64,000 nucleotides of DNA from Paracoccaceae bacterium (GCA_027489355.1 JAIXZY010000054.1:19768-83767); one strand, 5' to 3'; counted from the first letter of the stretch, positions 43,899-53,372 are shown. Made by a program: numbers and translations. The notes: generated by a model from the sequence alone, not told the origin.

Positions 43899-45236
43899 AT
43901 GCGTCTTTCCCGCTACTTCCTCCCCGTCCTCAAGGAAAATCCCGCCGAGGCGCAGATCGTCAGCCACCGCTACATGCTGCGCGCCGGCATGATCAAGCAG
44001 CAGGCTGCGGGCATCTATTCCTGGCTGCCGCTGGGCTTTCGGGTCCTGAAGCGGATCGAGGAGATCGTGCATCAGGAACAGATCCGCGCGGGTCACATCC
44101 CGCTGCTGATGCCGACCCTGCAACCGGCCGACCTGTGGCGCGAAAGCGGTCGCTATGACGACTACGGCCAGGAGATGCTGCGGATCAAGGACCGGCAGGA
44201 CCGCGAGATGCTCTACGGCCCCACCAACGAGGAGATGATCACCGACATCTTCCGGTCCCACGTCAACAGCTACAAGGACCTGCCGCTGACGCTTTACCAC
44301 ATCCAGTGGAAGTTCCGCGACGAAATGCGGCCGCGCTTCGGCGTGATGCGGGGGCGCGAGTTCCTGATGAAGGACGGCTACAACTTCGACGTCGACCGCG
44401 ACTCGGCGCTGCATGCCTACAACCGTCACATGGTCAGCTACCTGCGCACCTATGAACGCATGGGCCTGACCGCGATCCCGATGCGCGCGGCCTCCGGCCC
44501 CATCGGCGGCGACAACACGCATGAATTCCTGGTGCTGGCCCAGACGGGGGAGTCGGAGGTCTTCTACGACGACCGCGTGACCCAGCTGAAGCTTGGCCAG
44601 CGCGATATCGATTACGACAACCGCGAACAGGTGGCCAAGGTCTGCGAGGAGTTCACGACGCTCTACGCCCGCACCGACGAGACCCACGACGAAGCGGTCT
44701 TCAACCGGGTCCCGGAGGCGCACCGCAAGGTCGGGCGCGGGATTGAGGTTGGGCAGATCTTCTACTTCGGCACCAAGTATTCCGAGGCGATGGGCGCGGA
44801 AGTGGTGACCAAGGACGGCACCAAGGTCCCGGTCGAGATGGGCAGCCACGGGATCGGCGTCAGCCGCCTTCTGGGCGCGATCATCGAGGCCAGCCACGAC
44901 GACAAGGGCATCATCTGGCCGGAAGGCGTCACGCCGTTCCCGGTGGGCATCGTGAACCTGAAACAGGGCGACAGCGCCGCCGATGCGGCCTGCGAAGGCC
45001 TCTACAAGGCGCTGCAGGCCAAGGGGCTTGAGGCGCTGTATGATGACCGCGACGAACGCGCCGGGGCGAAGTTCGCCACGATGGACCTGATCGGCCTGCC
45101 CTGGCGGATCACCGTCGGGCCGCGGGGTCTGGCGAACGGCGTGGTGGAACTCACCAGCCGCCGAACGGGCGAGTCCGAGGAGGTCTCGCCCGAAGCCGCC
45201 GTCGACCGCATCGCGCAAATCTACGCCGGGCGCTGA
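43899..45236 (+). CDS. proS: Prolyl-tRNA synthetase
   Basis: Charges tRNA-Pro with proline. 445 residues, the shorter alphaproteobacterial form without the large editing insertion. Class II motifs: motif 1 around [20 protein letters not shown], motif 2 in [20 protein letters not shown], motif 3 in [20 protein letters not shown]; the anticodon-binding domain follows from about residue 350 ([20 protein letters not shown]). The frame is open upstream, but ATG 43899 begins at the conserved [18 protein letters not shown]. Confidence 0.95.
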   Translation: MRLSRYFLPVLKENPAEAQIVSHRYMLRAGMIKQQAAGIYSWLPLGFRVLKRIEEIVHQEQIRAGHIPLLMPTLQPADLWRESGRYDDYGQEMLRIKDRQDREMLYGPTNEEMITDIFRSHVNSYKDLPLTLYHIQWKFRDEMRPRFGVMRGREFLMKDGYNFDVDRDSALHAYNRHMVSYLRTYERMGLTAIPMRAASGPIGGDNTHEFLVLAQTGESEVFYDDRVTQLKLGQRDIDYDNREQVAKVCEEFTTLYARTDETHDEAVFNRVPEAHRKVGRGIEVGQIFYFGTKYSEAMGAEVVTKDGTKVPVEMGSHGIGVSRLLGAIIEASHDDKGIIWPEGVTPFPVGIVNLKQGDSAADAACEGLYKALQAKGLEALYDDRDERAGAKFATMDLIGLPWRITVGPRGLANGVVELTSRRTGESEEVSPEAAVDRIAQIYAGR

Positions 45237-45445
45237 GTGGAGAAGGTCGCGGTCGCGCTTTGCGGCCTCGACCTTGTGTGCCTTCTGGCCTTCCAGGGAT
45301 GCGCCGGGACCAGCCGGCCTTTGCCAGGCCCGTCAGCGCATACGGGCTTGGCCAACGCCTGTTCCTCTGTGTCACCGCGATGCGGTTTCTGCTGGCGACT
45401 CTTGCCCTGCGGCCCCTATGATCGGCGCAAGGGGGAAGGTCGCCC

Positions 45446-46093
45446 ATGTCCCGACTTGTCGTCCGCTGTTTCTCGATCTCTGTCGATGGCTTCGGCGCGG
45501 GGCCGGAGCAGTCGTTGCAGGATCCGCTCGGCAAGGGCGGTATGGCGCTGCACGACTGGGTGTTCAGGACCAAGACCTTCCAGACGATGCACGGTGCCGG
45601 CGGGGGCGACGCGGACAGTGTGGACGAAGGCTTTGCCGCCAAAGGGTTCGAGAACATCGGTGCCTGGATCCTGGGCCGCAACATGTTCGGCCCGATCCGG
45701 GGCCCCTGGCCGGATGAGGACTGGAAAGGCTGGTGGGGCGACGAGCCGCCGTATCATTGCCCCGTCTTCGTGCTGACCCATCACCAACGGCCCGATCTGG
45801 CGATGGCGGGCGGCACAACCTTCCACTTCCTTACCGAGGGGCTGGAGGCTGCGATCCTTCGCGCGAAGGCTGCAGCCGGGGGCAGGGATGTGCGTCTGGG
45901 CGGAGGAGTCGCCACCCTTCGCGAGGCCTTTCGCGGCCGCCACATCGACGAGGCGCATCTTGCGGTGTCGCCGGTGCTTATGGGCCGGGGCGAAGCGGTG
46001 TTTGCGGGTCTTGATCTGCCTGCCCTGGGTTACAGGGTCGACCGGCGCATAGCGGGCGAGGGCGCGGAGCACATCGTGATCGGCCGGGTCTGA
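45446..46093 (+). CDS. Dihydrofolate-reductase-family (RibD C-terminal-like) protein
   Basis: 215-residue reductase-like protein of the RibD_C/DHFR superfamily: RCFSISVDGFGAGPEQSL near the N-terminus, AWILGRNMFGPIRGPW, PVFVLTHHQRPDLAMAGGTT, VRLGGGVATLREAFRGRHID (NADPH loop) and a final GRV. Such solitary members have unknown substrates; a true folate reductase is unlikely. GGGGGAAGG precedes the ATG. A 209-base gap after proS has no clear gene. Confidence 0.82.
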   Translation: MSRLVVRCFSISVDGFGAGPEQSLQDPLGKGGMALHDWVFRTKTFQTMHGAGGGDADSVDEGFAAKGFENIGAWILGRNMFGPIRGPWPDEDWKGWWGDEPPYHCPVFVLTHHQRPDLAMAGGTTFHFLTEGLEAAILRAKAAAGGRDVRLGGGVATLREAFRGRHIDEAHLAVSPVLMGRGEAVFAGLDLPALGYRVDRRIAGEGAEHIVIGRV

Positions 46094-46158
46094 TCCGCCC
46101 TTGACCTTTCCCTCGCGCAGGTCACCTCTACAGCCCTGCGCAAGGAATGGAGGTCAAC

Positions 46159-47148
46159 ATGGAATACCGTCGTCTTGGAAAATCGGGTCTCAAGGTCAGC
46201 GAGTTCTCCTTCGGCTCGTGGGTGACCTTCGCCAAGCAGGTGGACCTTCAGCCTGCCAAGGCTCTGCTGACCGCCGCCTATGATGCCGGGATCAACTTCT
46301 TCGACAATGCCGAGGGGTATGAGGCCGGTCGGTCGGAACTGGTCATGGGCCAGGCGATCCAGGAACTGGGATGGCGCCGCGACAGCTATGTCGTATCCTC
46401 CAAGGTGTTCTGGGGGGGCGAGAAGCCCACGCAGCGCGGCCTGTCCGCCAAGCACGTGACCGAGGCCTGCCATGCCGCGCTGAAGCGCCTCAGGGTCGAT
46501 CACCTCGATCTCTACTTCTGCCACCGCCCCGACATCGACACCCCGATCGAGGAAACCGTGCGGGCGATGCACAACCTGATCGTGCAGGGCAAGGTCCTGT
46601 ACTGGGGCACCTCGGAATGGTCCGGCCAGCAGATCACCGAGGCGCATCTGGTCGCCCGCCGCGACGGCCTGACCCCGCCGACGATGGAGCAGCCGCAGTA
46701 CAACCTGTTTGAGCGCGACAAGGTCGAACGCGACTATGCGCCGATCTACGATACCTACGGGCTAGGGACGACGATCTGGTCGCCGCTGGCTTCGGGCCTG
46801 CTTACGGGCAAGTACAACGACGGCATCCCGCAAGACAGCCGGGCCGCCCTGCCGGGCTATGAATGGCTGCGCGACATCATTGCCGGGCCGAAGGGGCGGC
46901 GGCGGGTCGAGCAGGTGAAGGCGCTGGCGCAGATTGCCGAAGGGGCGGGGATGCCGATCCATCACCTTGCGCTTCTGTGGTGCCTGGCGAACCCGCGGGT
47001 GTCGACGGTGATCCTGGGTGCCTCGCGGCTGGAACAGCTGACCGATAACCTGAAAGCGCTGGACCGGAAGTCGGCCCTGACGCCGGATGTTCTGGCCGCG
47101 ATCGAGGAAGTCGTGCAGAACAGGCCCGCGGCACCGCAGCGGTTCTGA
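46159..47148 (+). CDS. Aldo/keto reductase (potassium-channel beta-subunit-like)
   Basis: NADPH-dependent oxidoreductase, TIM barrel, 329 residues. Catalytic tetrad visible: Asp and Tyr in FFDNAEGYEAGRSELVMGQA, Lys in VVSSKVFWGGEKP, His in HLDLYFCHRPDID. KVLYWGTSEWSGQQITEAHL is typical of the KCNAB/YghZ branch. Met 46159 has GGAGG before it; an ATG 12 bases upstream is less likely. Followed after 9 bases by the ThuA gene, so probably one operon. Confidence 0.9.
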   Translation: MEYRRLGKSGLKVSEFSFGSWVTFAKQVDLQPAKALLTAAYDAGINFFDNAEGYEAGRSELVMGQAIQELGWRRDSYVVSSKVFWGGEKPTQRGLSAKHVTEACHAALKRLRVDHLDLYFCHRPDIDTPIEETVRAMHNLIVQGKVLYWGTSEWSGQQITEAHLVARRDGLTPPTMEQPQYNLFERDKVERDYAPIYDTYGLGTTIWSPLASGLLTGKYNDGIPQDSRAALPGYEWLRDIIAGPKGRRRVEQVKALAQIAEGAGMPIHHLALLWCLANPRVSTVILGASRLEQLTDNLKALDRKSALTPDVLAAIEEVVQNRPAAPQRF

Positions 47149-47157
47149 GGAGGAAGC

Positions 47158-47811
47158 ATGGGACGGGCACTGGTCACCTGGGGCGGATGGGAGGGCCACG
47201 AGCCCGAGAAGGTCGGCCCGATGTTCGCAGGCTGGCTGCGCGAGGCGGGGATGGAGGTGACGCTGACAGACAGCCTCGCCTGCTTCGACGATGCCGAGGC
47301 GCTGCGGGCCTACGACCTCATCGTCCCGGTCTGGACCATGTCGAAGATCGAGAAACAGCAGGCCCTGAACGCCTGCGCGGCCGTGGCTGCGGGGACCGGA
47401 ATCGCCGGGTGCCACGGCGGGATGTGCGACGCCTTCCGCGAGAATGTGGACTGGCAGTTCATGACCGGCGCGCAATGGGTGGCCCATCCCGGAAACGACG
47501 GGGTGGAATACCGGGTCCGCGTGGTCTCCGACGATCCGCTGGTGGCGGGGGTCGCGGACTTCACCGTCAAGACCGAGCAGTACTACCTGCATGTCGACCC
47601 GGCCGTGAAGGTGCATGCCGTCTGCGACTTTCCGGTGGTGGATGGCCCGCATGCGGTGAACGGGCCGGTGGCGATGCCGGTGGTCTTCACCAAGGGCTAC
47701 GGCCAGGGCCGGGTCTACTACAACGCGCTTGGCCACCAGAAGACCGTGATCGACCAGGGACCCGCGGCGGAACTGATGCGGCGCGGGCTTCTCTGGGCCG
47801 CGCGGCGGTGA
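47158..47811 (+). CDS. ThuA-domain protein
   Basis: 217 residues with the class-I-glutamine-amidotransferase-like ThuA fold, named for trehalose utilisation in rhizobia: RALVTWGGWEGHEPEKVGPM at the start, AYDLIVPVWTMSKIEKQQAL, GIAGCHGGMCDAFRENVDWQ and GQGRVYYNALGHQKTVIDQG near the end. The biochemical role is not established. The neighbouring aldo/keto reductase suggests sugar or polyol metabolism (inference). Confidence 0.87.
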   Translation: MGRALVTWGGWEGHEPEKVGPMFAGWLREAGMEVTLTDSLACFDDAEALRAYDLIVPVWTMSKIEKQQALNACAAVAAGTGIAGCHGGMCDAFRENVDWQFMTGAQWVAHPGNDGVEYRVRVVSDDPLVAGVADFTVKTEQYYLHVDPAVKVHAVCDFPVVDGPHAVNGPVAMPVVFTKGYGQGRVYYNALGHQKTVIDQGPAAELMRRGLLWAARR

Positions 47812-47897
47812 CGTGACGGCAGGTCGCGGGAAGAAGGCTTGACCGGCGCCGGGGCGTGGTCATGTTCTGGTAACATCCCTTTGCCAGACTTGCCGCC

Positions 47898-48557
47898 ATG
47901 ACCCTTCCTGCCGATCACTACCGTATGCTGAAACGCGAGCTTTCGCTGGCTGAGCTTCTTGCCGACGGCATCATTCACGCGCTGGCCCTGCTGGCCGGGC
48001 TGATCGCCTTTCCGCTCCTCCTGTTCCACGGGCTGCAAACTGCCGGGATCGGCACCTTTGCGGCGCTGACGGTCTATGCAGCGGGGTTCTTCCTGATGTG
48101 GGGCTTCTCGCTGGCCTACAACATGACCCCGCCCTCGGCGCTGAAATGGCTGCTGCGGCGGTTCGACCATTCGATGATCTACGTGATGATCGCGGGGACC
48201 TATACCGCGCTCATCCCGCATCTGCACGGCGCCTGGCCCTGGGTGCTGGGGGCTGTCGTCTGGACGGGAGCGGTGCTGGGCATCCTGGTGAAGGTGGTGC
48301 TGCCGGGGCGCTACGACCGGCTGTCGATCCTGGCCTATGTGATGCTGGGCTGGGTCGGGGTGATCGCCATCGGTCCGGTGTCGGCGGCGTTGCCCTCGGT
48401 GTCGCTCTGGCTTCTGCTGGCGGGTGGGGCGACCTATGTGGCGGGGGTGGGCTTCTACGTCTGGCACCGCCTGCGCTTCCAGAACGCGATCTGGCACGGG
48501 TTCGTGGCGGTGGCGGCGGGACTGCACTTCGCCGCGGTGGCGGTGGCGGTGGCCTGA
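47898..48557 (+). CDS. trhA: Hemolysin III/TrhA-family membrane protein
   Basis: Seven-helix inner-membrane protein of 219 residues, PAQR superfamily; TrhA in E. coli affects membrane energetics and fluidity. Conserved residues are present: LADGIIHALALLAGLIAFPL, FDHSMIYVMIAGTYTALIPH and WHGFVAVAAGLHFAAVAVAV, with the His, Asp, Ser and His set that may bind zinc. TTGACC at 47839 may be part of its promoter. The 15-base palindrome lies 15 bases after its stop. Confidence 0.88.
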   Translation: MTLPADHYRMLKRELSLAELLADGIIHALALLAGLIAFPLLLFHGLQTAGIGTFAALTVYAAGFFLMWGFSLAYNMTPPSALKWLLRRFDHSMIYVMIAGTYTALIPHLHGAWPWVLGAVVWTGAVLGILVKVVLPGRYDRLSILAYVMLGWVGVIAIGPVSAALPSVSLWLLLAGGATYVAGVGFYVWHRLRFQNAIWHGFVAVAAGLHFAAVAVAVA

Positions 48558-48572
48558 GGGGGGCCGCATGGG

Positions 48573-48587
48573 TGTCCACGGTGGACA
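48573..48587. repeat. 15-base palindrome TGTCCAC-G-GTGGACA, copy 3
   Basis: Perfect palindrome, identical to copy 2, starting 15 bases after the trhA stop codon. Confidence 0.75.
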
Positions 48588-48726
48588 TTCCTGGATTATG
48601 GTTAGGTTAGAGTAGGTTGCGCGTGGGCGTTAACCGGGTGGTAGGGATGTTCTCTTGGGGGTCGGGAGGCCTGAGGAGTGTCATAGCCGTACCGGCGGGG
48701 TGCACCTCGGGACGGTGCATGTGGGT

Positions 48727-48747
48727 CCCCGCTTTCGCGGGAATGAC
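48727..48747. repeat. REP-like hairpin CCCGC-TTTC-GCGGG
   Basis: CCCCGCTTTCGCGGGAATGA followed by C. The stem with GAATGAC tail is a widespread dispersed repeat of proteobacteria, known to me from many genomes; only one copy is seen here. Confidence 0.6.
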
Positions 48748-48958
48748 AGTGAGGAGGGACGCCGGGCGCAAAGCTGACAGCGATGGGCTCGCGAGGGGCG
48801 AAGCAGCGCGCCCGCCCGCGGGGTGACTGAGGTGGATCACAGTCCCGCGGAGTGTTTTAGCGCCTAATGCTCAGCAAGCCTACGGGGACGAGAGGGCGGC
48901 CGCGGTCCCATTTCCTTTGGTTCGACCGCCGACACCTACCCTACGATTGCTCGGACAA

Positions 48959-49585
48959 TCACGGAATGTAGATAAAAGCACCCGCCGTCTGCTCCCAAAC
49001 ACCGTCCTTGAAAAGCATCTTGATGGTTTGTCCAGTCATTGGAATTCGCGAGACGCTTGAAGGAACTCCATCAACTATTGCCCCTCCCACCAAGACAGTT
49101 CCGGAAGGCGCCGTAAAACTAAACTCAATTGGCTGGTATTCGTCAGGCCCCAGCATGAAGTTGACTTTCTGCAATTCTGCCTCAAAAGCGCCAAAGGAGC
49201 CAGTTGGCAGCAATTGCACAACTACGCCATCGCCGTCCGTGGCATGAGTTGCCGACACATGCCACGGCGCACCCGAGGCCGGCTTTGAATTGGAAACAGA
49301 CAAAATGCCTTCTACTTCAATTTCATACTCATTGGAGCCAATATCCACATCGACATCTGCTCCTGAAAAATACTTCTGGATAAGTGATTCGACAGATCCA
49401 ATCAGTGCGCGTTTCTCATCGTCTACAGTTGCATACTGCTCGCCGACAACAGCTTCAAATGACACTTCACCAACTTTCCCATCCGCTGCAGCGAGTATCG
49501 TTCCGGAGTCGATGGAAATCTCAACCTTCTCTGCCTTGCAGGCTGCGAGCGACACCATTGCAGCAAGAACCAGTAACTTTCGCAC
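48959..49585 (-). CDS. Putative lipoprotein of unknown function, low GC
   Basis: 208 residues with a lipoprotein signal peptide: MRKLLVLAAMVSLAACKAEK, with the LAAC lipobox placing Cys16 at the mature N-terminus. The mature part is acidic and probably beta-rich (VDIGSNEYEIEVEGILSVSN, TGQTIKMLFKDGVWEQTAGA). I recognise no family. Its base composition differs sharply from neighbours: 30 and 24 G+C in the 60-base rows at 48961 and 49321, against about 40 per 60 around it. It lies downstream of parE on the same strand, 38 AT-rich bases away. Confidence 0.7.
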   Translation of the reverse strand: MRKLLVLAAMVSLAACKAEKVEISIDSGTILAAADGKVGEVSFEAVVGEQYATVDDEKRALIGSVESLIQKYFSGADVDVDIGSNEYEIEVEGILSVSNSKPASGAPWHVSATHATDGDGVVVQLLPTGSFGAFEAELQKVNFMLGPDEYQPIEFSFTAPSGTVLVGGAIVDGVPSSVSRIPMTGQTIKMLFKDGVWEQTAGAFIYIP

Positions 49586-49623
49586 GCTATCTTACTCCAA
49601 AAAATTGTTGCAACAGACATATA

Positions 49624-51579
49624 TCACACATCCAACTCCTCCACAAACCGCGCGTTCTCCTGAATATACTGGAACCGCAATTCCGGCTTCTTGCCCATCA
49701 GGCGCTCCACCAGGTCGGAGGTGTCCCCCGGTTCGTCCTCGTCGATCGACACCCGGATCAGCTTGCGGGTTTCGGGGTTCATCGTGGTGTCCTTCAGATC
49801 CTTGGCGTCCATCTCGCCCAGCCCCTTGAAGCGCTGGACGTCGATTTTCCCCTTTCCGCCCAGGCCCTTGGCCAGCCACAGTTCCTTTTCGGCGTCATCG
49901 GCGACGTACATCCTCCGCGCGCCTTGGGTCAGCCGATACAACGGCGGGCAGGCCAAATAGAGGTGGCCCTTGTCGATCAGGGGGCGCATCTGGGTGAAGA
50001 AGAAGGTCATCAGGAGGCTGGCGATATGGGCGCCGTCGACGTCGGCGTCGGTCATGATGATGATCTTTTCATAGCGCAGGTCGTCGAGACGGAAGCGGGT
50101 GCCCATGCCGGTGCCAAGCGCCTCACAGAGGTCGCGGATTTCGGCGTTTTCGTTCAGCTTCGCCGAGGCTGCGCCGAGGACGTTCAGGATCTTGCCCTTG
50201 AGGGGGAGGAGGGCCTGGGTCTCTCGGTTGCGGGCGCCTTTGGCCGAACCGCCGGCGCTGTCGCCTTCGACGATGAAGAGTTCAGTGCCTTCGCGGTTCT
50301 TGGCGGAGCAGTCGGTGAGTTTCCCCGGCAGGCGCAGCTTCTTGGTCGCGGTCTTGCGGGCGGTTTCCTTTTCCTCGCGGCGTCTCAGGCGTTCCTCGGC
50401 GCGGAGGACGAGAAAGTCGAGGATCGCCCCGGCGGACTTCGGGTCGGCGGCGAGCCAGGTGTCGAAATGGTCGCGGACGGCGTTTTCGACCCAGCGGGCG
50501 GCTTCCTCGGTCGAGAGGCGGTCCTTGGTCTGGCCGACGAAGCTGGGTTCGCGGATGAAGATCGAGAGGAGCGCGCAGCCGCCGGTGAGGAGGTCGTCGC
50601 GGGTGATCTGGTCGGCCTTGCGGTTCTTGACGCGCTCACCATAGGCGCGGATGCCTTTCAGGATCGCGGCCCAGAACCCGGCCTCATGCGTGCCGCCTTC
50701 CGGCGTGGGGACGGTGTTGCAGTAGGAATGGAGGTAGCCGTCTTGCGCGGGCGTCCAGTTGATCGCCCATTCGACCGAGCCGGGGACCTGGTATTTCTCC
50801 TCGAACGAGACGCGCCCGGCGAAGGGGCGTTCGGAGTAGGTTGTGACCTTGCGGAGGCTTTCGTTCAGGAAGTCGGCGAGACCGCCGGGGAAGTGGAAGG
50901 TCGCCTCCATCGGCGTGTCGCCGTCGGGGATGGCGGATTTCCAGCGGATTTCGACGCCCGAAAAGAGATAGGCCTTGGACCGCGCCATCTTGTAGAGGCG
51001 GGCGGGTTTCAGGGTCTGGTGGCCGAAGATCTCCGGGTCGGGGTGGAAGGTGACCCAGGTGCCGCGGCGGTTCTGGGTGGGGCCAAGCTTGCGGACCGGC
51101 CCCTGCGGGATGCCGCGGGAGAAGCTTTGTTCATAAAGCTCGCGGTCGCGGGCGACCTGGACGGTCATCAGGTCGGAGAGCGCGTTGACCACGGAGGACC
51201 CGACGCCGTTGAGGCCGCCCGAGGTGGAATAGGCCTTGTTCGAGAACTTGCCGCCGGCGTGGAGGGTACAGAGGATGACCTCCAGCGCGCTTTTGCCGGG
51301 GAACTTGGGGTGGGGGTCGACCGGGATGCCGCGGCCGTTGTCGCGGACGGTGACCGAGTTGTCTGCGTGCAGTTCGACCTCGATCCGGTTGGCGTGGCCT
51401 GCGACGGCCTCGTCCATCGCGTTGTCGAGGATTTCCGCGACCATGTGATGCAGCGCGCGCTCGTCGGTGCCGCCGATGTACATGCCGGGGCGCTTGCGGA
51501 CGGGCTCCAGGCCTTCGAGCACCTCGATCGAGGAGGCGTCATAGGTGGAGGCGGCCTGGGAGAGAAGGTCGTTCGGCAT
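49624..51579 (-). CDS. parE: DNA topoisomerase IV subunit B
   Basis: ATPase subunit of topoisomerase IV, which decatenates daughter chromosomes. 651 residues. GHKL ATP-binding motifs: AEILDNAMDEAVAGHANRIE, VRDNGRGIPVDPHPKFPGKS and YSTSGGLNGVGSSVVNALSD; TOPRIM domain with FIVEGDSAGGSAKGARNRET and MTDADVDGAHIASLLMTFFF; C-terminal FKGLGEMDAKDLKDTTMNPE. The lack of the ~170-residue GyrB insertion and the PLKGKILNVLGAA form point to ParE rather than GyrB. parC is not in the window. Confidence 0.92.
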   Translation of the reverse strand: MPNDLLSQAASTYDASSIEVLEGLEPVRKRPGMYIGGTDERALHHMVAEILDNAMDEAVAGHANRIEVELHADNSVTVRDNGRGIPVDPHPKFPGKSALEVILCTLHAGGKFSNKAYSTSGGLNGVGSSVVNALSDLMTVQVARDRELYEQSFSRGIPQGPVRKLGPTQNRRGTWVTFHPDPEIFGHQTLKPARLYKMARSKAYLFSGVEIRWKSAIPDGDTPMEATFHFPGGLADFLNESLRKVTTYSERPFAGRVSFEEKYQVPGSVEWAINWTPAQDGYLHSYCNTVPTPEGGTHEAGFWAAILKGIRAYGERVKNRKADQITRDDLLTGGCALLSIFIREPSFVGQTKDRLSTEEAARWVENAVRDHFDTWLAADPKSAGAILDFLVLRAEERLRRREEKETARKTATKKLRLPGKLTDCSAKNREGTELFIVEGDSAGGSAKGARNRETQALLPLKGKILNVLGAASAKLNENAEIRDLCEALGTGMGTRFRLDDLRYEKIIIMTDADVDGAHIASLLMTFFFTQMRPLIDKGHLYLACPPLYRLTQGARRMYVADDAEKELWLAKGLGGKGKIDVQRFKGLGEMDAKDLKDTTMNPETRKLIRVSIDEDEPGDTSDLVERLMGKKPELRFQYIQENARFVEELDV

Positions 51580-51697
51580 GGGATGTCCTGTCTGGGCGTG
51601 GCCGCATTAGATCATCCCTGGGGGCAGGGGCGCAAGATGTGGGGTCTGGTCGGGGGGCGGGTGGCGGCCTAGGTTGGGGCGAAACAGGAGGACTGCG

Positions 51698-52582
51698 ATG
51701 CGGGTGTTGTTCACGGGTGGCTCGGGCAAGGCTGGCAGGCATGTGGTGCCCTATCTGGTGGCGCAGGGTCACCGGGTGCTGAACTTCGACAAGGTGCCGC
51801 TGGGGCTGCCGGGGGTGCATGACCTGGCGGGGGACATATGCGATGCGGGGCAGGTCTACTCGGCGATGCGGACCCATGCGGGGTATGACGAGCAGGAGGA
51901 GGGCGCGGCCAGGCTTTTCGACGCAGTGGTGCATTTCGCGGCGGTGCCCCGTTACGGGATGGTGCCGGATACCGAGACTTGGCGGGTGAACGTGGTGGGG
52001 ACCTACAACGTGCTTGAGGCCGCGCTGAAGATGGGGATCCGGAAGGTGATCATCGCCTCGTCCGAGACGACTTATGGGGTGTGTTTCTCGGACGGCGTGG
52101 TGGACCCGAAGGTGCTGCCGCTGGAGGAAGATTACGACATTGACCCGATGGACACCTATGGAACCTCGAAGAAGGTGAACGAGGTCACGGCGCGGAGCCT
52201 GCAGCGGCGGTTCGGGGCGGATGTCTATTGCCTAAGGATCGGCAACGTGATCGAGCCGCATGAATATGCGACGGTCTTCCCGGCTGCGGCAGCGGACCCG
52301 GGGCTGCGGCGGCGGATCACCTTCAGCTATATCGACGCTCGGGACCTCGGGCAGATCGTGGACCTCTGTCTGAAGAAGGACGGGCTGGGGTTCCAGGTGT
52401 TCAACGCGGTGAACGACGAGAACTCGGTGCCGCAGCCGAACTCGGAGCTGCTGGCGCGGTATTTTCCCGATGTGCCCCTGTCCCGGCCGGTGGGGGAGCG
52501 GGAGGGGCTGTTGTCGAACCGGAAGATCCGGGAAGTGCTGGGGTTCAAGGAACAGCATCCCTGGCAGAAGCATGTGACGTAG
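51698..52582 (+). CDS. NAD-dependent epimerase/dehydratase family protein
   Basis: Extended SDR of 294 residues: MRVLFTGGSGKAGRHVVPYL is the GxxGxxG motif, then VVHFAAVPRYGMVPDTETWR, IASSETTYGVCFSDG and YGTSKKVNE with the catalytic Tyr and Lys. The C-terminus (SRPVGEREGLLSNRKIREVL) resembles uronate dehydrogenase-like or nucleoside-sugar epimerase members; substrate unknown. AGGAGG precedes the ATG. Divergent from parE. After its stop a hairpin repeat lies at 52597. Confidence 0.85.
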   Translation: MRVLFTGGSGKAGRHVVPYLVAQGHRVLNFDKVPLGLPGVHDLAGDICDAGQVYSAMRTHAGYDEQEEGAARLFDAVVHFAAVPRYGMVPDTETWRVNVVGTYNVLEAALKMGIRKVIIASSETTYGVCFSDGVVDPKVLPLEEDYDIDPMDTYGTSKKVNEVTARSLQRRFGADVYCLRIGNVIEPHEYATVFPAAAADPGLRRRITFSYIDARDLGQIVDLCLKKDGLGFQVFNAVNDENSVPQPNSELLARYFPDVPLSRPVGEREGLLSNRKIREVLGFKEQHPWQKHVT

Positions 52583-52596
52583 CCAGGCAGCGGACC

Positions 52597-52628
52597 GGGG
52601 GGGTTCACACCCCCCACTCCTGCGGGAT
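52597..52628. terminator. GC hairpin of the punctuation repeat, truncated copy
   Basis: GGGGGG, loop TTCACA, CCCCCC, then ACTCCTGCGGGAT. It fits the first half of the repeat at 61063 but lacks the ATATTTGCAGAAG tail. Lies between the convergent epimerase and GST genes, likely stopping transcription of both. Confidence 0.55.
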
Positions 52629-52634
52629 CGGCCG

Positions 52635-53294
52635 TCACACCGGCTCGGCCGTCCGGGCAGCCCACATCCTCTGGAACGCCTCGCGCGCCTGGCACCGGTC
52701 CAGCCAGGACTTGACAGCCGGAAACTCGCGCAGAAGCGTCGGATGGCCCTGCGCATACCGGAGGCATTCCGCCAGGTTCAGGTCGGCCACGGTGAAGCGG
52801 TCGCCTAGCAGGTGGCTCTGCGAGGCAAGGTGCGTTTCCAGCCGCGCCAGCGGGCGGCGGAGCTTTGCCGCGCAGATCGAGATCGCGGCCTGACCCTCGG
52901 CCGTCTTGTCGCCGCCCTGGCCGGTGATGGTCTGGATCTCCAGCGCCGGGCCTTCGATCGACGTCACGGCAAGAAGCGTCCACTGGTCGAGATGCGCGGC
53001 CTCGGCTGGTGTCTTGGGCGCAAGGTCGCCGCCACGGGTGCGGGCGATGTGGTTGGTAATGGCCAGGCTTTCCGTCAGGACAAGATCGCCCTCGACCCAG
53101 GCCGGAATCTGTCCGATGGGGTTCACCTTCAGGAATTCGGGCGAGGCGGTGTTCAGCGGCGCATCGGCGGCCCTGGCGTCCTTCAGCCGGTAGGCCTGGA
53201 TCACGGGCACATGCTCGAAGGTTTCGTTCAACTCGTACAGAAGCCAGATCGGGCGCGAGGCGCGGCTGCGGAAGACACCGTAGAGGGTCGACAT
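52635..53294 (-). CDS. Glutathione S-transferase family protein
   Basis: 219 residues: thioredoxin-like N-terminal domain (LYGVFRSRASRPIWLLYELN, then VNPIGQIPAWVEGDLVLTES with the cis-Pro and ES motif that binds glutathione) and an all-helical C-terminal domain (LGDRFTVADLNLAECLRYAQ). An active-site Ser is likely near residue 9. Met 53294 has GGAG 7 bases upstream; a Met 12 bases earlier is an alternative. The detoxified compound is unknown. Confidence 0.88.
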   Translation of the reverse strand: MSTLYGVFRSRASRPIWLLYELNETFEHVPVIQAYRLKDARAADAPLNTASPEFLKVNPIGQIPAWVEGDLVLTESLAITNHIARTRGGDLAPKTPAEAAHLDQWTLLAVTSIEGPALEIQTITGQGGDKTAEGQAAISICAAKLRRPLARLETHLASQSHLLGDRFTVADLNLAECLRYAQGHPTLLREFPAVKSWLDRCQAREAFQRMWAARTAEPV

Positions 53295-53372
53295 GGGGAA
53301 CTCCATCAATGCATTGCGCCAGCCTAGGGCCTGTGGCGGACAAGCAAAAGGGGCAAGCCAAAACGCGGCGTC

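Larger units (their letters stand above)
48558..48958. other. Gene-free region between trhA and the lipoprotein gene
   Basis: 401 bases. Holds the 15-base palindrome (48573-48587), a REP-like hairpin (48727-48747) and otherwise no ORF with coding character. From about 48840 the base composition drops towards that of the lipoprotein gene. Confidence 0.6.

Noticed and set aside
45237..45445. Possible short gene between proS and the DHFR-like gene
   Set aside because: Frames are open only by base composition; no ribosome binding site or conserved pattern.
49384..51672. Long open frame of 762 codons on the plus strand opposite parE
   Set aside because: It is the complement of a clear parE gene; GC-rich DNA gives long antisense frames, and the translation has no domain.
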